The notes beneath the pieces were generated by a model. The model was not told the origin of the DNA. It did no database searches and saw only the letters and a program-made list of their open reading frames with translations. Shown here piece after piece: positions 32,676 through 43,400 of a DNA stretch of 64,000 bases (position 1 is its first letter; each line of letters begins with the position of its first letter). Origin of the DNA: PVC group bacterium (GTDB lineage Bacteria; Verrucomicrobiota; Kiritimatiellia; CAIKKV01; CAITUY01); contig CAMBRF010000018.1 in assembly GCA_945870225.1 (NCBI GenBank), positions 1 to 64,000 on the forward strand, written 5' to 3'. Position numbers and translations under genes: made by a program.

Positions 32676-34478
32676 ATGGGAGACGGCATGAAGAAAACGG
32701 CGAATACCATCGGGCTTACGACAGACCTTTCCACCTCAGCTGAGACCACACGCGCCAGGCGTCTGGCATGGTGGCAGCAGGCGCGGTTCGGCATGTTTGT
32801 CCACTGGGGCGTCTACGCCCAGTTGGAACGCGGTGAGTGGGTGATGAATCGTGAACGCACGCCCGTTGCCGAATACGAGAAACTGGCGGATTCCTGGAAG
32901 CCGACCCCGCATGCGGCCCGGGAATGGGCCACCCTGGCCAAGCGCGCCGGGATGAAATACATCGTCATGACGACCAAACACCATGACGGCTTTCTGCTGT
33001 GGGATTCCAAAATGAGTTCCTACAACGCCGCCGCCCGCGGGCCGGGCCGCGATCTGGTACGCGAATATGTTGATGCGGCGCGGGAAGCCGGTTTGCGCGT
33101 GGGACTGTATTACTCGCTCATGGACTGGCATCACCCCGACGGTGTGTCGTGCGCCACGGATCCAGCCGCGCGGCGGCGGTTTCTGGATTATACCCAGGGT
33201 TGCCTCCGCGAGCTGATGACCCGTTATGGCAAGATCGATATCCTCTGGTACGACGGCCCCTGTCCGTTCTCTACCGCCGAGTTGTGGGAAAGCCCGATCA
33301 TGAACGCCATGATACGTCACCATCAACCGGGCATCCTGATCAACGACCGGTCTCAAAGCCCGGAGGATTTCTCGACGCCCGAGGGACACATCCGGCCGGC
33401 GGAATATGGCCGGGCCTGGGAGTCCTGCATAACCTTTAACGGGGCCTGGGGTTGGCAGCCCACGCCGGCCGACGAGTGGGTGTCCACACGGCGGGTGATC
33501 AATATGCTGCGGCAAGTTGCCGCTGGCGGCGGTAACCTGCTGCTTAATATCGGCCCCAAACCCGACGGTTCGGTGCCCGTCGAGGCTGTTGAGCGGCTTA
33601 CCCTTCTCGGTAAATGGATGCGCAAATATGGCCGGGTCGTCTATGGCAAGGTCGATCGCGTGACGAACATGGACTGGGTTCCCGCCGGGGACTGGTCGCG
33701 GCGCGACGATAAAATGTACTTCTGGTGCGGACTCTGGTCGGGCGGCGAAGTGGCCATTGGCGGACTCACCGCACGGCTCCTGAGCGCACGGGTGTATCCC
33801 GACGGTCGGCCATTGCCGTTTGAACAGACCGCCAACCGCCTTGTGATCCGCGGGTTGCCGCGGCAGTGTCCGGATAAAATCGCCGGGGTCGCCATCATTG
33901 AGATGAAGTTCGATGGCCTGCCCCAGCAGCATCTGGGTGCCGCTTTCACACCGGCCGATCGGTGGCCGTACATTGCCGCCGGCAAATGGGCCTCGCCGTT
34001 TATGGTCGATTGGATGCTCTCGTCCCTGATGCCCAGGAAGGGGGGCGTTGAGGCGGCTCCATGCGTCAGTTTGCGGAAGAAATTGGACTGGCAGCCGGTC
34101 CAGGGGAAGGTTCTGGATGGCTTCGTGAGCGTGCATGCGCGCCACGGCAGTCAGGACGGCATCGTCTATCTGGCCAATCGATTCAAGGTTGAACGGCGCG
34201 GTGTGTGGACCGTATTCTTTGGGCACGACGGCGGCGCTCGTGTCTTTGTGGATGGGCGCAGCGTTTATCAGGATGGCCGGCGGGAGAATCCGGCGCGGTC
34301 CGGCCGCGGAAGGTTTGATCTCGCACTGGCGAAAGGGGAACACGAGATTGTGATTGCTCTGGATACCGACCACGGAAACGGGTGGGGCATTTTCCTCCAG
34401 TTCGAGGTCGCCAGACAGGCCCGTCAGGGCGGCCGCAAACCCGACTTCCCTGTTTCTCTTTTTCCGCGCATGGCGTAG
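32676..34478 (+). CDS. GH29 alpha-L-fucosidase with C-terminal sugar-binding-like domain
   Basis: A 600-residue protein. The catalytic (beta/alpha)8 domain covers residues about 20-330: WWQQARFGMFVHWGVYA, KYIVMTTKHHDGFLLWDS, GLYYSLMDWHHPDG, KIDILWYDGPCP (region of the catalytic Asp) and GGNLLLNIGPKPDGSVP are all GH29 blocks. Residues about 490-590 (VFFGHDGGARVFVDGRSVY, KGEHEIVIALDT) look like a PA14-type or related beta-sandwich. No signal peptide is seen, so it probably acts in the cytoplasm on imported fucosylated oligosaccharides. ATG 32676 or 32688 could start it. Confidence 0.9.
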   Translation: MGDGMKKTANTIGLTTDLSTSAETTRARRLAWWQQARFGMFVHWGVYAQLERGEWVMNRERTPVAEYEKLADSWKPTPHAAREWATLAKRAGMKYIVMTTKHHDGFLLWDSKMSSYNAAARGPGRDLVREYVDAAREAGLRVGLYYSLMDWHHPDGVSCATDPAARRRFLDYTQGCLRELMTRYGKIDILWYDGPCPFSTAELWESPIMNAMIRHHQPGILINDRSQSPEDFSTPEGHIRPAEYGRAWESCITFNGAWGWQPTPADEWVSTRRVINMLRQVAAGGGNLLLNIGPKPDGSVPVEAVERLTLLGKWMRKYGRVVYGKVDRVTNMDWVPAGDWSRRDDKMYFWCGLWSGGEVAIGGLTARLLSARVYPDGRPLPFEQTANRLVIRGLPRQCPDKIAGVAIIEMKFDGLPQQHLGAAFTPADRWPYIAAGKWASPFMVDWMLSSLMPRKGGVEAAPCVSLRKKLDWQPVQGKVLDGFVSVHARHGSQDGIVYLANRFKVERRGVWTVFFGHDGGARVFVDGRSVYQDGRRENPARSGRGRFDLALAKGEHEIVIALDTDHGNGWGIFLQFEVARQARQGGRKPDFPVSLFPRMA

Positions 34479-34531
34479 TCGAACTGTAACCGCTCAGGTA
34501 ATCAACAAGACCGAACAGGAACCTTTTGAAC

Positions 34532-36037
34532 ATGCTTATCAAACCAAAGCTGGGCGGAGTATTCGGATGGGGAATGGCGGTCGCGCTGTTCTGCGGGACC
34601 TCTCAGGCAGGTGATAAGCCGGAGACGTCCCAGGTGATTACCTGGGAGGCTCCAAAGGAGATAGAGGCTTCTCCCCTTTATAAGGTCACGGTCAACGGGA
34701 AACCCGTGTTTGTCTACCCCTGCAAGGTCGGCACCATCGCAGACGAGAAGGGGAACCTACGACCCGACCGGCACCAGATCACTCAGGCGGCTCCGGCGGC
34801 GTTCTGCTATTTCGATTTCACGGGAAAGGTGGACGTCGCCATTACGGTGCTGGGCGGCTCGCCCACTCACCTGCCGCTGAAAACGGCCACTGTCCGTCCT
34901 TTGCGCCATGGAATCACACCCGTGGTAGCCGAGTCCACGATGCGTTTCGAACTGGACCGGCCCTGCAAACTCGCCATTGAACCCAACGGGTCCATTCTGG
35001 CTCCTCTTTTCTTTTTTGCGAGCGCGCCGGAAGCAACGCGTCCTTCATCCAATGATCCCAATGTGATGTATTTTGGGCCCGGCGTTCACGAACTGGGTCT
35101 TTTTGATCAGGTGAAGTCGAATATGACGATATACATTGCCGGAGGGGCGGTGGTCTACGGGCATATCTGGGGTAGCCATGTGGCAAACGTCAAGGTGCTT
35201 GGTCGGGGCATTCTCGATGGCAGCCGGTCCAATGGTTCACGCCTCATGCGCTGGTTCAAATCAAGCGATATCACGGTGGATGGCATTATCCTGCTCGATT
35301 CGCCTTCATGGGGGGTCAAGGTTTCCCATAGTGACCGCGTCACCTTGCGCAACCTGAAGATCAACAACTACCGGGGGGCCTGTGACGGGATCGACGTGTG
35401 TAGTTCCGAAGATGTGACGGTGGACGATTGTTTCCTGCGTACCCATGACGACACGTTGAATGTGAAGGGCCTGACGGACGTCAGTTGGGGCTATCCCGCT
35501 GACGAGAACGGCCGCTGGAGTCCCCGGGGTGTGCGCAAGGCGGCGCGCCATATCCGCTTTTTGAATTGTGTGGTGTGGAACGATCGCGCCCATGCCCTCA
35601 TGATCGGTCCCGAAACCCGGGCGCTGGAGATCCGTGATGTGTTGTATCGCAATATCGACATCATTCACTCTTTAAGCGTCCATACCCTGGCAATTTTCAG
35701 CGGTGATGCGGCGCCCATCAGCGACATTCGCTACGAGGATATCCGGATCGAGGATCCGCGTTGTTTTGACCTTTTCGGCATTCGTGTGCACCCGACCTAT
35801 GTCACCGCTGATTCGACGTTTGGTCCCGTCAGTAATGTGGTGTATCGGAACATACAGGTGACCACGCCGACGCCGGTATATTCCATGTTTTGTGCCGACA
35901 GTAACACCATTTCCGATGTGACTTTTGAGAACCTGCGCATTAACGGAGCGCTGATGACGAATGCCGCCGCGGCAAAGGTGCTGATGCGCGGGGACATAAA
36001 GAATGTTCGTTTTGTGACCGGAGCGGCCGCTCCGTGA
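34532..36037 (+). CDS. Secreted GH28-like right-handed beta-helix protein
   Basis: A 501-residue protein with a signal peptide (about residues 1-24, GVFGWGMAVALFCGTSQA). An N-terminal beta domain is followed by a parallel beta-helix from about residue 180 (MTIYIAGGAVVYGHIWGS, VKVLGRGILDG, SDITVDGIILLDSPSWGVKV). ACDGIDVCSSEDVTVDDC and RTHDDTLNVKG line up with the GH28 blocks NTDGID and GDDC, so two of the catalytic Asp positions are retained although the surroundings differ. Best seen as a polygalacturonase-superfamily glycosidase of uncertain substrate. An AGGAA lies ahead of ATG 34532. Confidence 0.78.
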   Translation: MLIKPKLGGVFGWGMAVALFCGTSQAGDKPETSQVITWEAPKEIEASPLYKVTVNGKPVFVYPCKVGTIADEKGNLRPDRHQITQAAPAAFCYFDFTGKVDVAITVLGGSPTHLPLKTATVRPLRHGITPVVAESTMRFELDRPCKLAIEPNGSILAPLFFFASAPEATRPSSNDPNVMYFGPGVHELGLFDQVKSNMTIYIAGGAVVYGHIWGSHVANVKVLGRGILDGSRSNGSRLMRWFKSSDITVDGIILLDSPSWGVKVSHSDRVTLRNLKINNYRGACDGIDVCSSEDVTVDDCFLRTHDDTLNVKGLTDVSWGYPADENGRWSPRGVRKAARHIRFLNCVVWNDRAHALMIGPETRALEIRDVLYRNIDIIHSLSVHTLAIFSGDAAPISDIRYEDIRIEDPRCFDLFGIRVHPTYVTADSTFGPVSNVVYRNIQVTTPTPVYSMFCADSNTISDVTFENLRINGALMTNAAAAKVLMRGDIKNVRFVTGAAAP

Positions 36038-36068
36038 GAGCGGTCTTTTCCCAAAGGGAGCTGTCTTG

Positions 36069-37091
36069 ATGCAAAACGGTACGGGACCTGTCATTTTGCG
36101 CCTGAACTCCACGGTTTTCCCCATGGGAGAACCGGAGCGCGCGATCCTTAAGACGTTAAACCCGAGGCTGGTGGAGATCGAAGGGGCCTCGGATGAGGAG
36201 ATTTCCGCCCATGCGTCCGAAGCCGATGCCGTGATTATTGTTTCGGCTTATCTCCATGCGCCCGTTGTGGCGCGACTGAAGCGCTGCCGTCTGATTTCAC
36301 GGATGGGAACCGGGGTTGACAAGATTGACATCGCCGCCGCCACCGCCCAGGGCATTCTCGTCACGAATATCCCCGATTTTTCCACAGCGGAAGTTGCCGA
36401 CCATACTCTGGCGCTGCTGCTTTCCGTAGCGCGACAATTGAAGGCGTTCGACGCGGAGATGCGTCAGGGCAAACGGTGCACGGACGGCAAGACGATTCAC
36501 AGGTTGGCCGCCCAGACGATCGGGATTGTCGGGTTTGGCCGCATTGGCAAGGCGATAGCGCGACGGGCAACGGGTTTCGGGTTGCGGGCGATCGCCTATG
36601 ATCCTCTAATCCAGCCCGGCGCGGTGGGCGAGGGGGGCGTTGCCATGGTCACGCTGGATCAACTGCTGGCGGAGTCCGACTATGTCTGCCTCGCCTGTCC
36701 GCTAACCGCCGCTACCCGCGGCTTTCTAGGGATGGAGCAGTTCCGGCGGATGAAGCGGACGGCCATTCTGATCAATACGGCGCGCGGCGAACTGGTCGTT
36801 GAAAAGGATCTCGTTGCGGCCTTGAGTCAGGGGATCATCCATTCTGCCGCGCTGGATGTTTTTGGTGAGATGAATGTGTTTGCGCCGGGCGGTTTTTCGG
36901 CAGAGCATCCTCTTTTCAAGCTGGATAATGTCATGTTGAGCCCGCATGTGGCTGCCCTTTCCGAAGAGTCTCTGGTCGATGTGAGTTTGCGAGCCGCGCA
37001 GGCGGTGGTGGATGTCCTTTCCGGGCGATGGCCGGCCTATCCGGTTAATCCGGAAGTGGTGCCCCGTTTTCCTTTGAGGCGTGAGGTTTAA
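36069..37091 (+). CDS. D-isomer-specific 2-hydroxyacid dehydrogenase family protein
   Basis: A 340-residue NAD-dependent dehydrogenase. Substrate-domain start SRMGTGVDKIDIAAATAQGI, nucleotide-binding loop TIGIVGFGRIGKAIARRA, catalytic Arg in LINTARGELV, Glu region in ALDVFGEMN and catalytic His in LSPHVAALSEES. Relatives include phosphoglycerate and glyoxylate reductases. In a sugar-degradation locus it could reduce or oxidise a keto-acid made from the sugar. It follows the GH28-like gene by 31 bases and precedes a zinc dehydrogenase by eight. ATG 36069 is preferred to the TTG at 36066. Confidence 0.88.
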   Translation: MQNGTGPVILRLNSTVFPMGEPERAILKTLNPRLVEIEGASDEEISAHASEADAVIIVSAYLHAPVVARLKRCRLISRMGTGVDKIDIAAATAQGILVTNIPDFSTAEVADHTLALLLSVARQLKAFDAEMRQGKRCTDGKTIHRLAAQTIGIVGFGRIGKAIARRATGFGLRAIAYDPLIQPGAVGEGGVAMVTLDQLLAESDYVCLACPLTAATRGFLGMEQFRRMKRTAILINTARGELVVEKDLVAALSQGIIHSAALDVFGEMNVFAPGGFSAEHPLFKLDNVMLSPHVAALSEESLVDVSLRAAQAVVDVLSGRWPAYPVNPEVVPRFPLRREV

Positions 37092-37099
37092 CAACAAGG

Positions 37100-38158
37100 A
37101 TGAAAATGAAAACCATGAAAGTTGTTCGTTTGCTGGCCCCGGGTAATTTAAAGATGATGGACATGCCGCGTCCGGTTCCGGGCCCGCATCAGGTGTTGTG
37201 CAAGGTCAAGCGCGTGGGCGTTTGTGGTACGGATTATTCCATTTATACCGGCGAAGCCTCGTTCGTGAAGTCCGGGGCGGTCCATTTTCCGATGACGCTC
37301 GGCCATGAATGGTCGGGGACCGTGGCGGAACTGGGGCCCGATGTGGCGCAGTTCAAGGTCGGCGACCGGGTGGTGGGGGACACCGGAGTCGGTTGCGGAT
37401 ACTGCACCGACTGTATGCTGGGACAATGGCCGAAATGTACCAAGATGCAGGCGGTCGGGACCGTTTTCGCCTGGGATGGCGGTTATGCGGAATATGTGCT
37501 CATGCCCGAGCGGCATCTGTTTCATCTTCCCGATGCGGTCAGTTTCGACAACGGGGCGCTGGTTGAGCCTTCGGCCACTGCGTTGTATTCTGTGAAGAAA
37601 GCGCAGGTCCAGATCGGCGATACGGTTCTGGTACAGGGTAGTGGTCCGATCGGGATTCTGGCCGCCCGATTGGCGAAACTGTCGGGTGCCTCCAAGGTTG
37701 CCATCACCGGGCGCAAGGATTCCAAGCTTAAGACCGCGGTTGACATGGGTATTGATGGGGCGATCAACACACAGCGCGAATCCCTGCTGGATGGAGTTCG
37801 CCGGATTTTTGGAGCTCCGAAAGTGGATCGCATCATCGAGGCTTCGGGTTCAACGGAGCTGTTTCGTGAATCCTTCGGGTTGATCAAGTCCGGCGGGGCT
37901 CTCTCCGTGGTGGCGTTCTACGACAAGCCGCTCAAGGAGTTCGATATTGACCAGTTTGTATTTAGCGACATCATCATGGCGGCGGTTCCAGGCAGCCTCG
38001 GCATGTTCCCGCCGGTGCTGAACCTGATGGCCAGCGGCATGCTCGATGCCACGAAGATTGTCACCGAACGGGCCCCGCTTGCGAAAGTGACCGAACTGCT
38101 GCCGAAATTGAAGGAAAACGCCGACCAGCGGATCAAGATCCTGCTGGAACTGGAGTAG
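37100..38158 (+). CDS. Zinc-dependent medium-chain alcohol/polyol dehydrogenase
   Basis: A 352-residue MDR enzyme. Catalytic zinc ligands are in GVCGTDYSIY and LGHEWSGTV, with EPSATAL further on. The structural zinc loop is GCGYCTDCMLGQWPKC, and the nucleotide-binding motif is LVQGSGPIGILAARLA. The pattern resembles threonine, sorbitol and L-iditol dehydrogenases. The neighbourhood suggests a sugar or sugar-acid substrate such as fuconate, rhamnose or galactose derivatives. Starts at 37106 or 37115 are also possible. Confidence 0.9.
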   Translation: MKMKTMKVVRLLAPGNLKMMDMPRPVPGPHQVLCKVKRVGVCGTDYSIYTGEASFVKSGAVHFPMTLGHEWSGTVAELGPDVAQFKVGDRVVGDTGVGCGYCTDCMLGQWPKCTKMQAVGTVFAWDGGYAEYVLMPERHLFHLPDAVSFDNGALVEPSATALYSVKKAQVQIGDTVLVQGSGPIGILAARLAKLSGASKVAITGRKDSKLKTAVDMGIDGAINTQRESLLDGVRRIFGAPKVDRIIEASGSTELFRESFGLIKSGGALSVVAFYDKPLKEFDIDQFVFSDIIMAAVPGSLGMFPPVLNLMASGMLDATKIVTERAPLAKVTELLPKLKENADQRIKILLELE

Positions 38159-38196
38159 CCTCTACCGGTCCCGGATCAATACGAGAGTTGACAGGC

Positions 38197-40341
38197 ATGC
38201 TGGCCGGGGTTCATCCTTTTCACTCCTTTATGGGTCAACCGCGAAAGATACAGGCTGATATGGAAATCGGGAACGACGTCATCGGGCTGCAAATTAAGGA
38301 AACGACCGGGTCTATCTCTCTGTGGTCTCTCTCGGGGGACGGAACGCGGTTGTGGCAGGCGCGGGATATTCCCCCGCTGGCCCTGCGCCATCCGGAAACG
38401 AAGCAGATCACCGCCGTGGAGGGTTTGTGGTCGAGGGAAGGGCAGGCGTTGGTTTTTCGCTCTGTCGGCGAGCGGGCGGTTGACGTTAAGGTCGGGGTTG
38501 AAGGCAACCATCTGCGGATTTCAGTGACTGAGTTGCCGGTTTCGGGCACCACCCTCCCTGAAAAGATGCGTTTATGCCGTGCGGCGCCGACGCTTCAAAT
38601 CCTGCCCGGTCTTTTTTCGTTGGCTCCCCGCGAGACGCACGCTGGATTCGTTCTGCCGCTCATGGAGGGCGTCTGGATTCCCGCCAGCGGTCTCTCGGAA
38701 TACGCGGTATTGCATCACCATTATGTGATGGGCTTGTCCATGGGATTCTGGGGTGCCTGCCGGCCCGGTCGTGGCAGCGTGGTGGGCATCAGCGATCATG
38801 CCTATCTCCAGTTGCTGTTGGAAGGCGGAGAAAACGGGCTGTGCCTAACCCCTGAGCTGTTGCGCGATCCGCAGGCGATTCCGCTCGATCTCGAAGTGGC
38901 GTTCATCGACGGGGAACAGCCGCTCGATTCGGCCAAGGCATTCCGGCGCTATGAGCTTCAGCATAAATCTCTCCCTGCGCTTTCCCGGCGCGCCCGGAAA
39001 ACCCCGGCGTTGAACAATCTGATCGGCGGGGCGAATATCAAGTTCGTCAATTATGTCCACCGTGAAGGTTCGGCGGGTGAATCGGATGTCGCTCCCCGTC
39101 CGGAATCGTTCGAGCAGGTATATCGTTTTGAGGATGTGGCCCGTGTGTGTGCCGACTTAAAGGCCGGCGGAATCGACCGGGCCATGGCCATCTTCTGGGG
39201 ATGGGGCAAGGAGGGGTATGACCGCCTGCATCCGGATTTTCTGCCCGCGAACGAGTGGGCAGGGGGCGATGGTGCGCTCCGGACGGCCAGCGATTCCATT
39301 CGCCAATTGGGGTATACCGTTGGCGGCCACGACAATTTTCAGGACATCTATCAGGCGGCCCCGTCCTTCGGTCAGGGCGAAACGGTGGCGGTTACCCCGG
39401 AAGGCAGTCTGTGTAAAGGCGGGTTCTGGACCGGCGGCCGCTGCTATATTCAGTGCTCCGCTGAGCAGGTTCGGTTTGCCCGGCGCAATCTTCCGGATGT
39501 CCGGCAGCGCTACGGATGGAATGCGCTGTTTGTTGATACGGTCACCGCCGCCTTCCTCTACGAATGCTATAGCGAGGTGCATCCGCGTTCGCGCGAGGAT
39601 GATCGGCGCGACAAGTGGACGCTGATGGAGGAGGCGCGGTCCCTGTTCGGGGTGTTCGGGTCTGAAGCCGGCCAGTCGTGGGGTGCGGAGTGCATGGACT
39701 ACTGGGAAGGCATTCTTCTTCAGGCTCCCGAGAAACGGTCGTGGTGGTGGTCGGATAAGCTCCATGGCCGGCCTTTGCCTGTTTTTGGTGCCGTGTATCG
39801 CGACATACTGCTTGCCTACCAGCATCAGTCACAGGGTCTGCATTCCGATTTGCCCGGCTTTTTCCTTGCCAGTTTGCGCAGTGGTCAGCCGCCGTATTAT
39901 TTCTTCGACAAGGATTACTATCCGCAGCAAGCCTCGTATTTCAGAAAAACGTACGAGGTACTGGCCTATCTGCATCGCTTTACGGCGGACGAAACCATCG
40001 AAACCCATTCATGGCTGACCCCCGATCAGCAGGTCGAAAAAGTTGTGCTGACCGGCGGTACGGTCATTATTACCAATGCCAGTGACAAGCCGTATGTGTT
40101 GACGGTGACCGGGCTGGAATCGGGGTCAGGGGAGAGTCAGGTGCGATTGGCGCCGTGGGGCTTTTTTGTGCAAGGCCCGCAAATCTTCGCTTTCTGGGCC
40201 GAGTCGCTGGGTCGATGCACATTCGCCTCGCCACTCTGGGCTGTGGTGCGCCGTGCGGAAGACGGGAAGGTCAAGGTGTTCACCGACCGGCCCACGACAC
40301 CGGCGGAGGCTAAAGCCCTTTGTCAGTATGAACCGAAGTGA
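38197..40341 (+). CDS. Large putative glycoside hydrolase (TIM-barrel-like), family not determined
   Basis: A 714-residue protein without a signal peptide. Residues 1-240 are a beta-sandwich (MEIGNDVIGLQIKETTG, HLRISVTELPVSG), residues about 270-600 look like a TIM barrel (GIDRAMAIFWGWGKEGYDRL, QLGYTVGGHDNFQDIY, RYGWNALFVDTVTAAFLY, SWGAECMDYWEGI, YYFFDKDYYPQ) and the end is a small beta domain. The layout recalls GH101/GH129-like or DUF5696 proteins. The acidic residues of FVDTV and AECMDY are candidate catalytic groups. The start is uncertain: ATG 38197 is used; TTG 38188 and ATG 38230 are alternatives. Confidence 0.7.
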   Translation: MLAGVHPFHSFMGQPRKIQADMEIGNDVIGLQIKETTGSISLWSLSGDGTRLWQARDIPPLALRHPETKQITAVEGLWSREGQALVFRSVGERAVDVKVGVEGNHLRISVTELPVSGTTLPEKMRLCRAAPTLQILPGLFSLAPRETHAGFVLPLMEGVWIPASGLSEYAVLHHHYVMGLSMGFWGACRPGRGSVVGISDHAYLQLLLEGGENGLCLTPELLRDPQAIPLDLEVAFIDGEQPLDSAKAFRRYELQHKSLPALSRRARKTPALNNLIGGANIKFVNYVHREGSAGESDVAPRPESFEQVYRFEDVARVCADLKAGGIDRAMAIFWGWGKEGYDRLHPDFLPANEWAGGDGALRTASDSIRQLGYTVGGHDNFQDIYQAAPSFGQGETVAVTPEGSLCKGGFWTGGRCYIQCSAEQVRFARRNLPDVRQRYGWNALFVDTVTAAFLYECYSEVHPRSREDDRRDKWTLMEEARSLFGVFGSEAGQSWGAECMDYWEGILLQAPEKRSWWWSDKLHGRPLPVFGAVYRDILLAYQHQSQGLHSDLPGFFLASLRSGQPPYYFFDKDYYPQQASYFRKTYEVLAYLHRFTADETIETHSWLTPDQQVEKVVLTGGTVIITNASDKPYVLTVTGLESGSGESQVRLAPWGFFVQGPQIFAFWAESLGRCTFASPLWAVVRRAEDGKVKVFTDRPTTPAEAKALCQYEPK

Positions 40342-40402
40342 GGTCACCCCGGCTCCAGCAGAAGTGGAGCAGGCTGACCCCAGAGCGGAAGACTAGCAGA
40401 TG

Positions 40403-40428
40403 TGGAGCCGGCCTGACCTCAGGCTGGA
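40403..40428. repeat. 26-bp hairpin repeat, copy 2
   Basis: Same as 28506-28531 except one base in the right arm (GGCTGG for GGCCGG). Sits in the gap before a large LamG/hydrolase gene. The sequence just upstream, 40352-40390, has a looser relative (GGAGCAGGCTGACCCCAGAG). Confidence 0.6.
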
Positions 40429-40455
40429 CGACAAGAAGGATCCGAAAGGTTGATC

Positions 40456-43400
40456 ATGAAAAAATCGATTCTATACGCGGGCCTTGTATCCTTTGTCTTT
40501 GCCCTCAACGTTGGTCCGGCTTGCCTTCCGGCGACGGCGGCGGATCCTGTGCCGCCCGCCTACGAAGCCTTTTGGATCAAGCCGCCGACGAACGATGGTT
40601 ACACCGTTTTTCTCTGGCAGTTTGATAAACCCGCCGCTTTACCGGAAGCCGAGTTGGGCACGCAGATTTCGGAGCTGATCAGCCCCACGACCCCGGAAGG
40701 GGAATCCATCACGGCTGGTACGGCTCTTGATGAAAGGAAGGATGTCGGATTTGTTTTGAAGGGGGATGCTGCCCTTGACGACAAGGGTAGGTTCGGTCTT
40801 GGGCTGCGGCTTGGCGGGCGCGGATGGGTTGAGTCCGAACATGTGAATGTACAGAAGGCGATGGCCACCCTGGGGGCGTGCACTCTCGATTTCTGGGTTT
40901 ACCCCGAAGCCGACGCTCCGGATGCCCTTCTGTTCGGTGTGCCTCCGGTAAAAAATTATACGACATTGGCCCTGTCCCGTCAGCGGGACGGCCATATCAC
41001 ACTGAAAGGTGCCTCAGGCGTTCTGATTGACCATCCGTTGCCTGTTCCAGCGGGACAATGGACTCACATTGCGCTGGTTCTCAGCAGTCAAATTCCCAGC
41101 CAATTGCGGGTGAACGGGATACCCGCCTACTTGCCCAAAGAAATCAATCCCGGCATGATCGCGCAGATTATTTCCTTTTCCGGCGCCACCCTGTTTCTGG
41201 GCGGCGGGCCCTGGCAGGCAGACGGGTTCAAAGGGCGGTTGGACGTTGTGCGGTTTTCCAGTGTGGAACGCCTGTTTTATCAAAGACTGGAGACGACGCT
41301 TTGTGATGCGGCCGGGGTGCGCCCCGTCGAAAGCGGGCTTCCTTGGTTTGCGAGAACGAAGGCTCCGAATGTTTATTGCAGTTTCGATTCAACCGCGAAG
41401 CCAGATGTATTTTCCGGTTTCAGGGCGGAGGGCGTATCCGCCCCATCTGTTCTTGCTGAGGGCGTCCGGGGCAAGGCGTTTAATCTCGGGGTCCCGGCCG
41501 CAACGAATTTTGCGCTGACCGGCCAATCCGTTCTACCGCTCGAACGGGGCACGCTTGAGTTTTGGTTCAAGCCACAGAATTGGGATAATTTTTATGTCGG
41601 CAACAAATTCGGCAGCAATGTCAAGTGGTTGACCCTGCTACGTTTTGCGCCACGAGGATCCCCGGCGGAAAAAAGACTGCGCTCATTATCGTTTGCGCAG
41701 GGCCGCAGTTCCGCCAGCGTCGGCAGTCCATGGGTTGAGTTCCAGCCGGGCAAGTGGACACACGTGGTTTGTTCATGGGATGGCAAGTCCTCCACCGTTT
41801 ATCTGGACGGCAAACCCCAATCCATCGACCAGGCGAACTGGAATGGCCCGCTTACCCAGCAGGATCAAAAAGACTACGAGGCCTGGTTGAAGGCCTCGGG
41901 CGGAAAGGATGACGGCACCTATCAATTAACCTTTCTTCCCTCGGAGACGCTCGTTGACGAACTGCGCGTCTATCCCTGGGCGTTTACACCCGAGGAGGCC
42001 AACAACGCCCATGTCCGGTACTATCCGGATGGCAAATCCAAGCTGATGGAAGTGCCGCGTCTTGTGGCCAGCACCAGCTACGACTTCTACCAGAAGGGCT
42101 TCAAGTTCTTTGTGAGCTGTCAGCCCGTGAATGACATTGAGCCGGTCGCGGTTACCGCGCGCCTGGTCCAACGCGGGGTGGCTAAGCCGCTGGTGGATGT
42201 CGCCAAACTTACGTTGGATGCCTCGTTGAAGGCCGGCTGGGGTGCCCCTGTACCTCTTGACTACCAGCCCTACGAGTTGCAGATATCGTCGTTATCCGCC
42301 GATGGCAAGGTTTTGCAAACCCTGAACTATGATCTCAATCGCAAGCCGCCCGAATGGTGGCAGAACGATCTGGGCAAGGACGCCATCGTTCCCAAGCCGT
42401 GGACGCCGATCGTTGTGGATGGCTCGACGGTTAAAGTGTGGGGACGCGAATTCGGACTGGGCGGCGGCGGATTGGTAACAGGGGTCGTTTCTGCGGCGGC
42501 ACAACTGTTGGCGGCTCCACCCCGCCTGAGCGGACGGGTTAACGGCAGCGCTGTTCAGATGGAAGGCGGGGCGTCGACCATGGTTAGCCAGTCACCCGAG
42601 CTGGCCGAGTGGAAAGGCGAACTTCGCGGAGGGAGCCTGCGGGCCGAGGTAAAAGCCTCGTTGGAATACGACGGTCTTTTGTACTACACCGTCACCCTCA
42701 AGCCTGCCGAGGGGGCTTCTGTGGATGTGGAGTCCCTGACTCTCGACTTCCCTCTCAAACGCGAAACGGCCACGCAGTTTATTGTGAACGGCGGTGGGCA
42801 TAAGTTCCGTAACTCCTGGGTAGCCCGCTTCATACCGGAGGGCTCGAACACCGTCTGGCATAGTGGTCAGGCTCCCTGGCATAAGGGCGTTGCGTACGGC
42901 AATTTCTGCCCCATGGTCTGGATCGGCGATGATAAACGCGGGCTGTCGTTCTTTGGCGAGAATGACAAAGGGTGGACCCCAGGCGGGTCATTGCCGGCGC
43001 AGGAGATTATCCGGAACGGGCAGGACGTCATCTACCGGATGAATATCATCTCCAAACCGGTAAAGGTCACGGAGGGCAGGACCTTCACCTTCGTGCTGCA
43101 TCCGACGCCGACCAAGGCTTTGCCTTCAGACTGGCGCACGCTCGGCGCCCGGGGGACTGGGGGAACCCGCACTGGCCGTGACACCGTTGATGCGTTTCTC
43201 GGCTATACCCTGACCGCGCCCTCCAGCATGTACAATGCCGGGATTACCTTCCAGATGGAGCCGGTCAGTTGGGAGGACGCCCGGATCAACGCCGCCAATC
43301 TCAAGAAAGTGGGCGGTGGCAGTAGCCCGGTGATGTTCTATATCGATTGCGCCTGGCCGCAGATGGGGCCGAGCATGGCGGAATTCAAGTCGACCCTCTG

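Noticed and set aside
32736-34373. A 545-codon minus-strand open frame opposite the GH29 gene
   Set aside because: Shadow frame. GH29 motifs are on the plus strand and the antisense protein shows no plausible domain or ribosome site.
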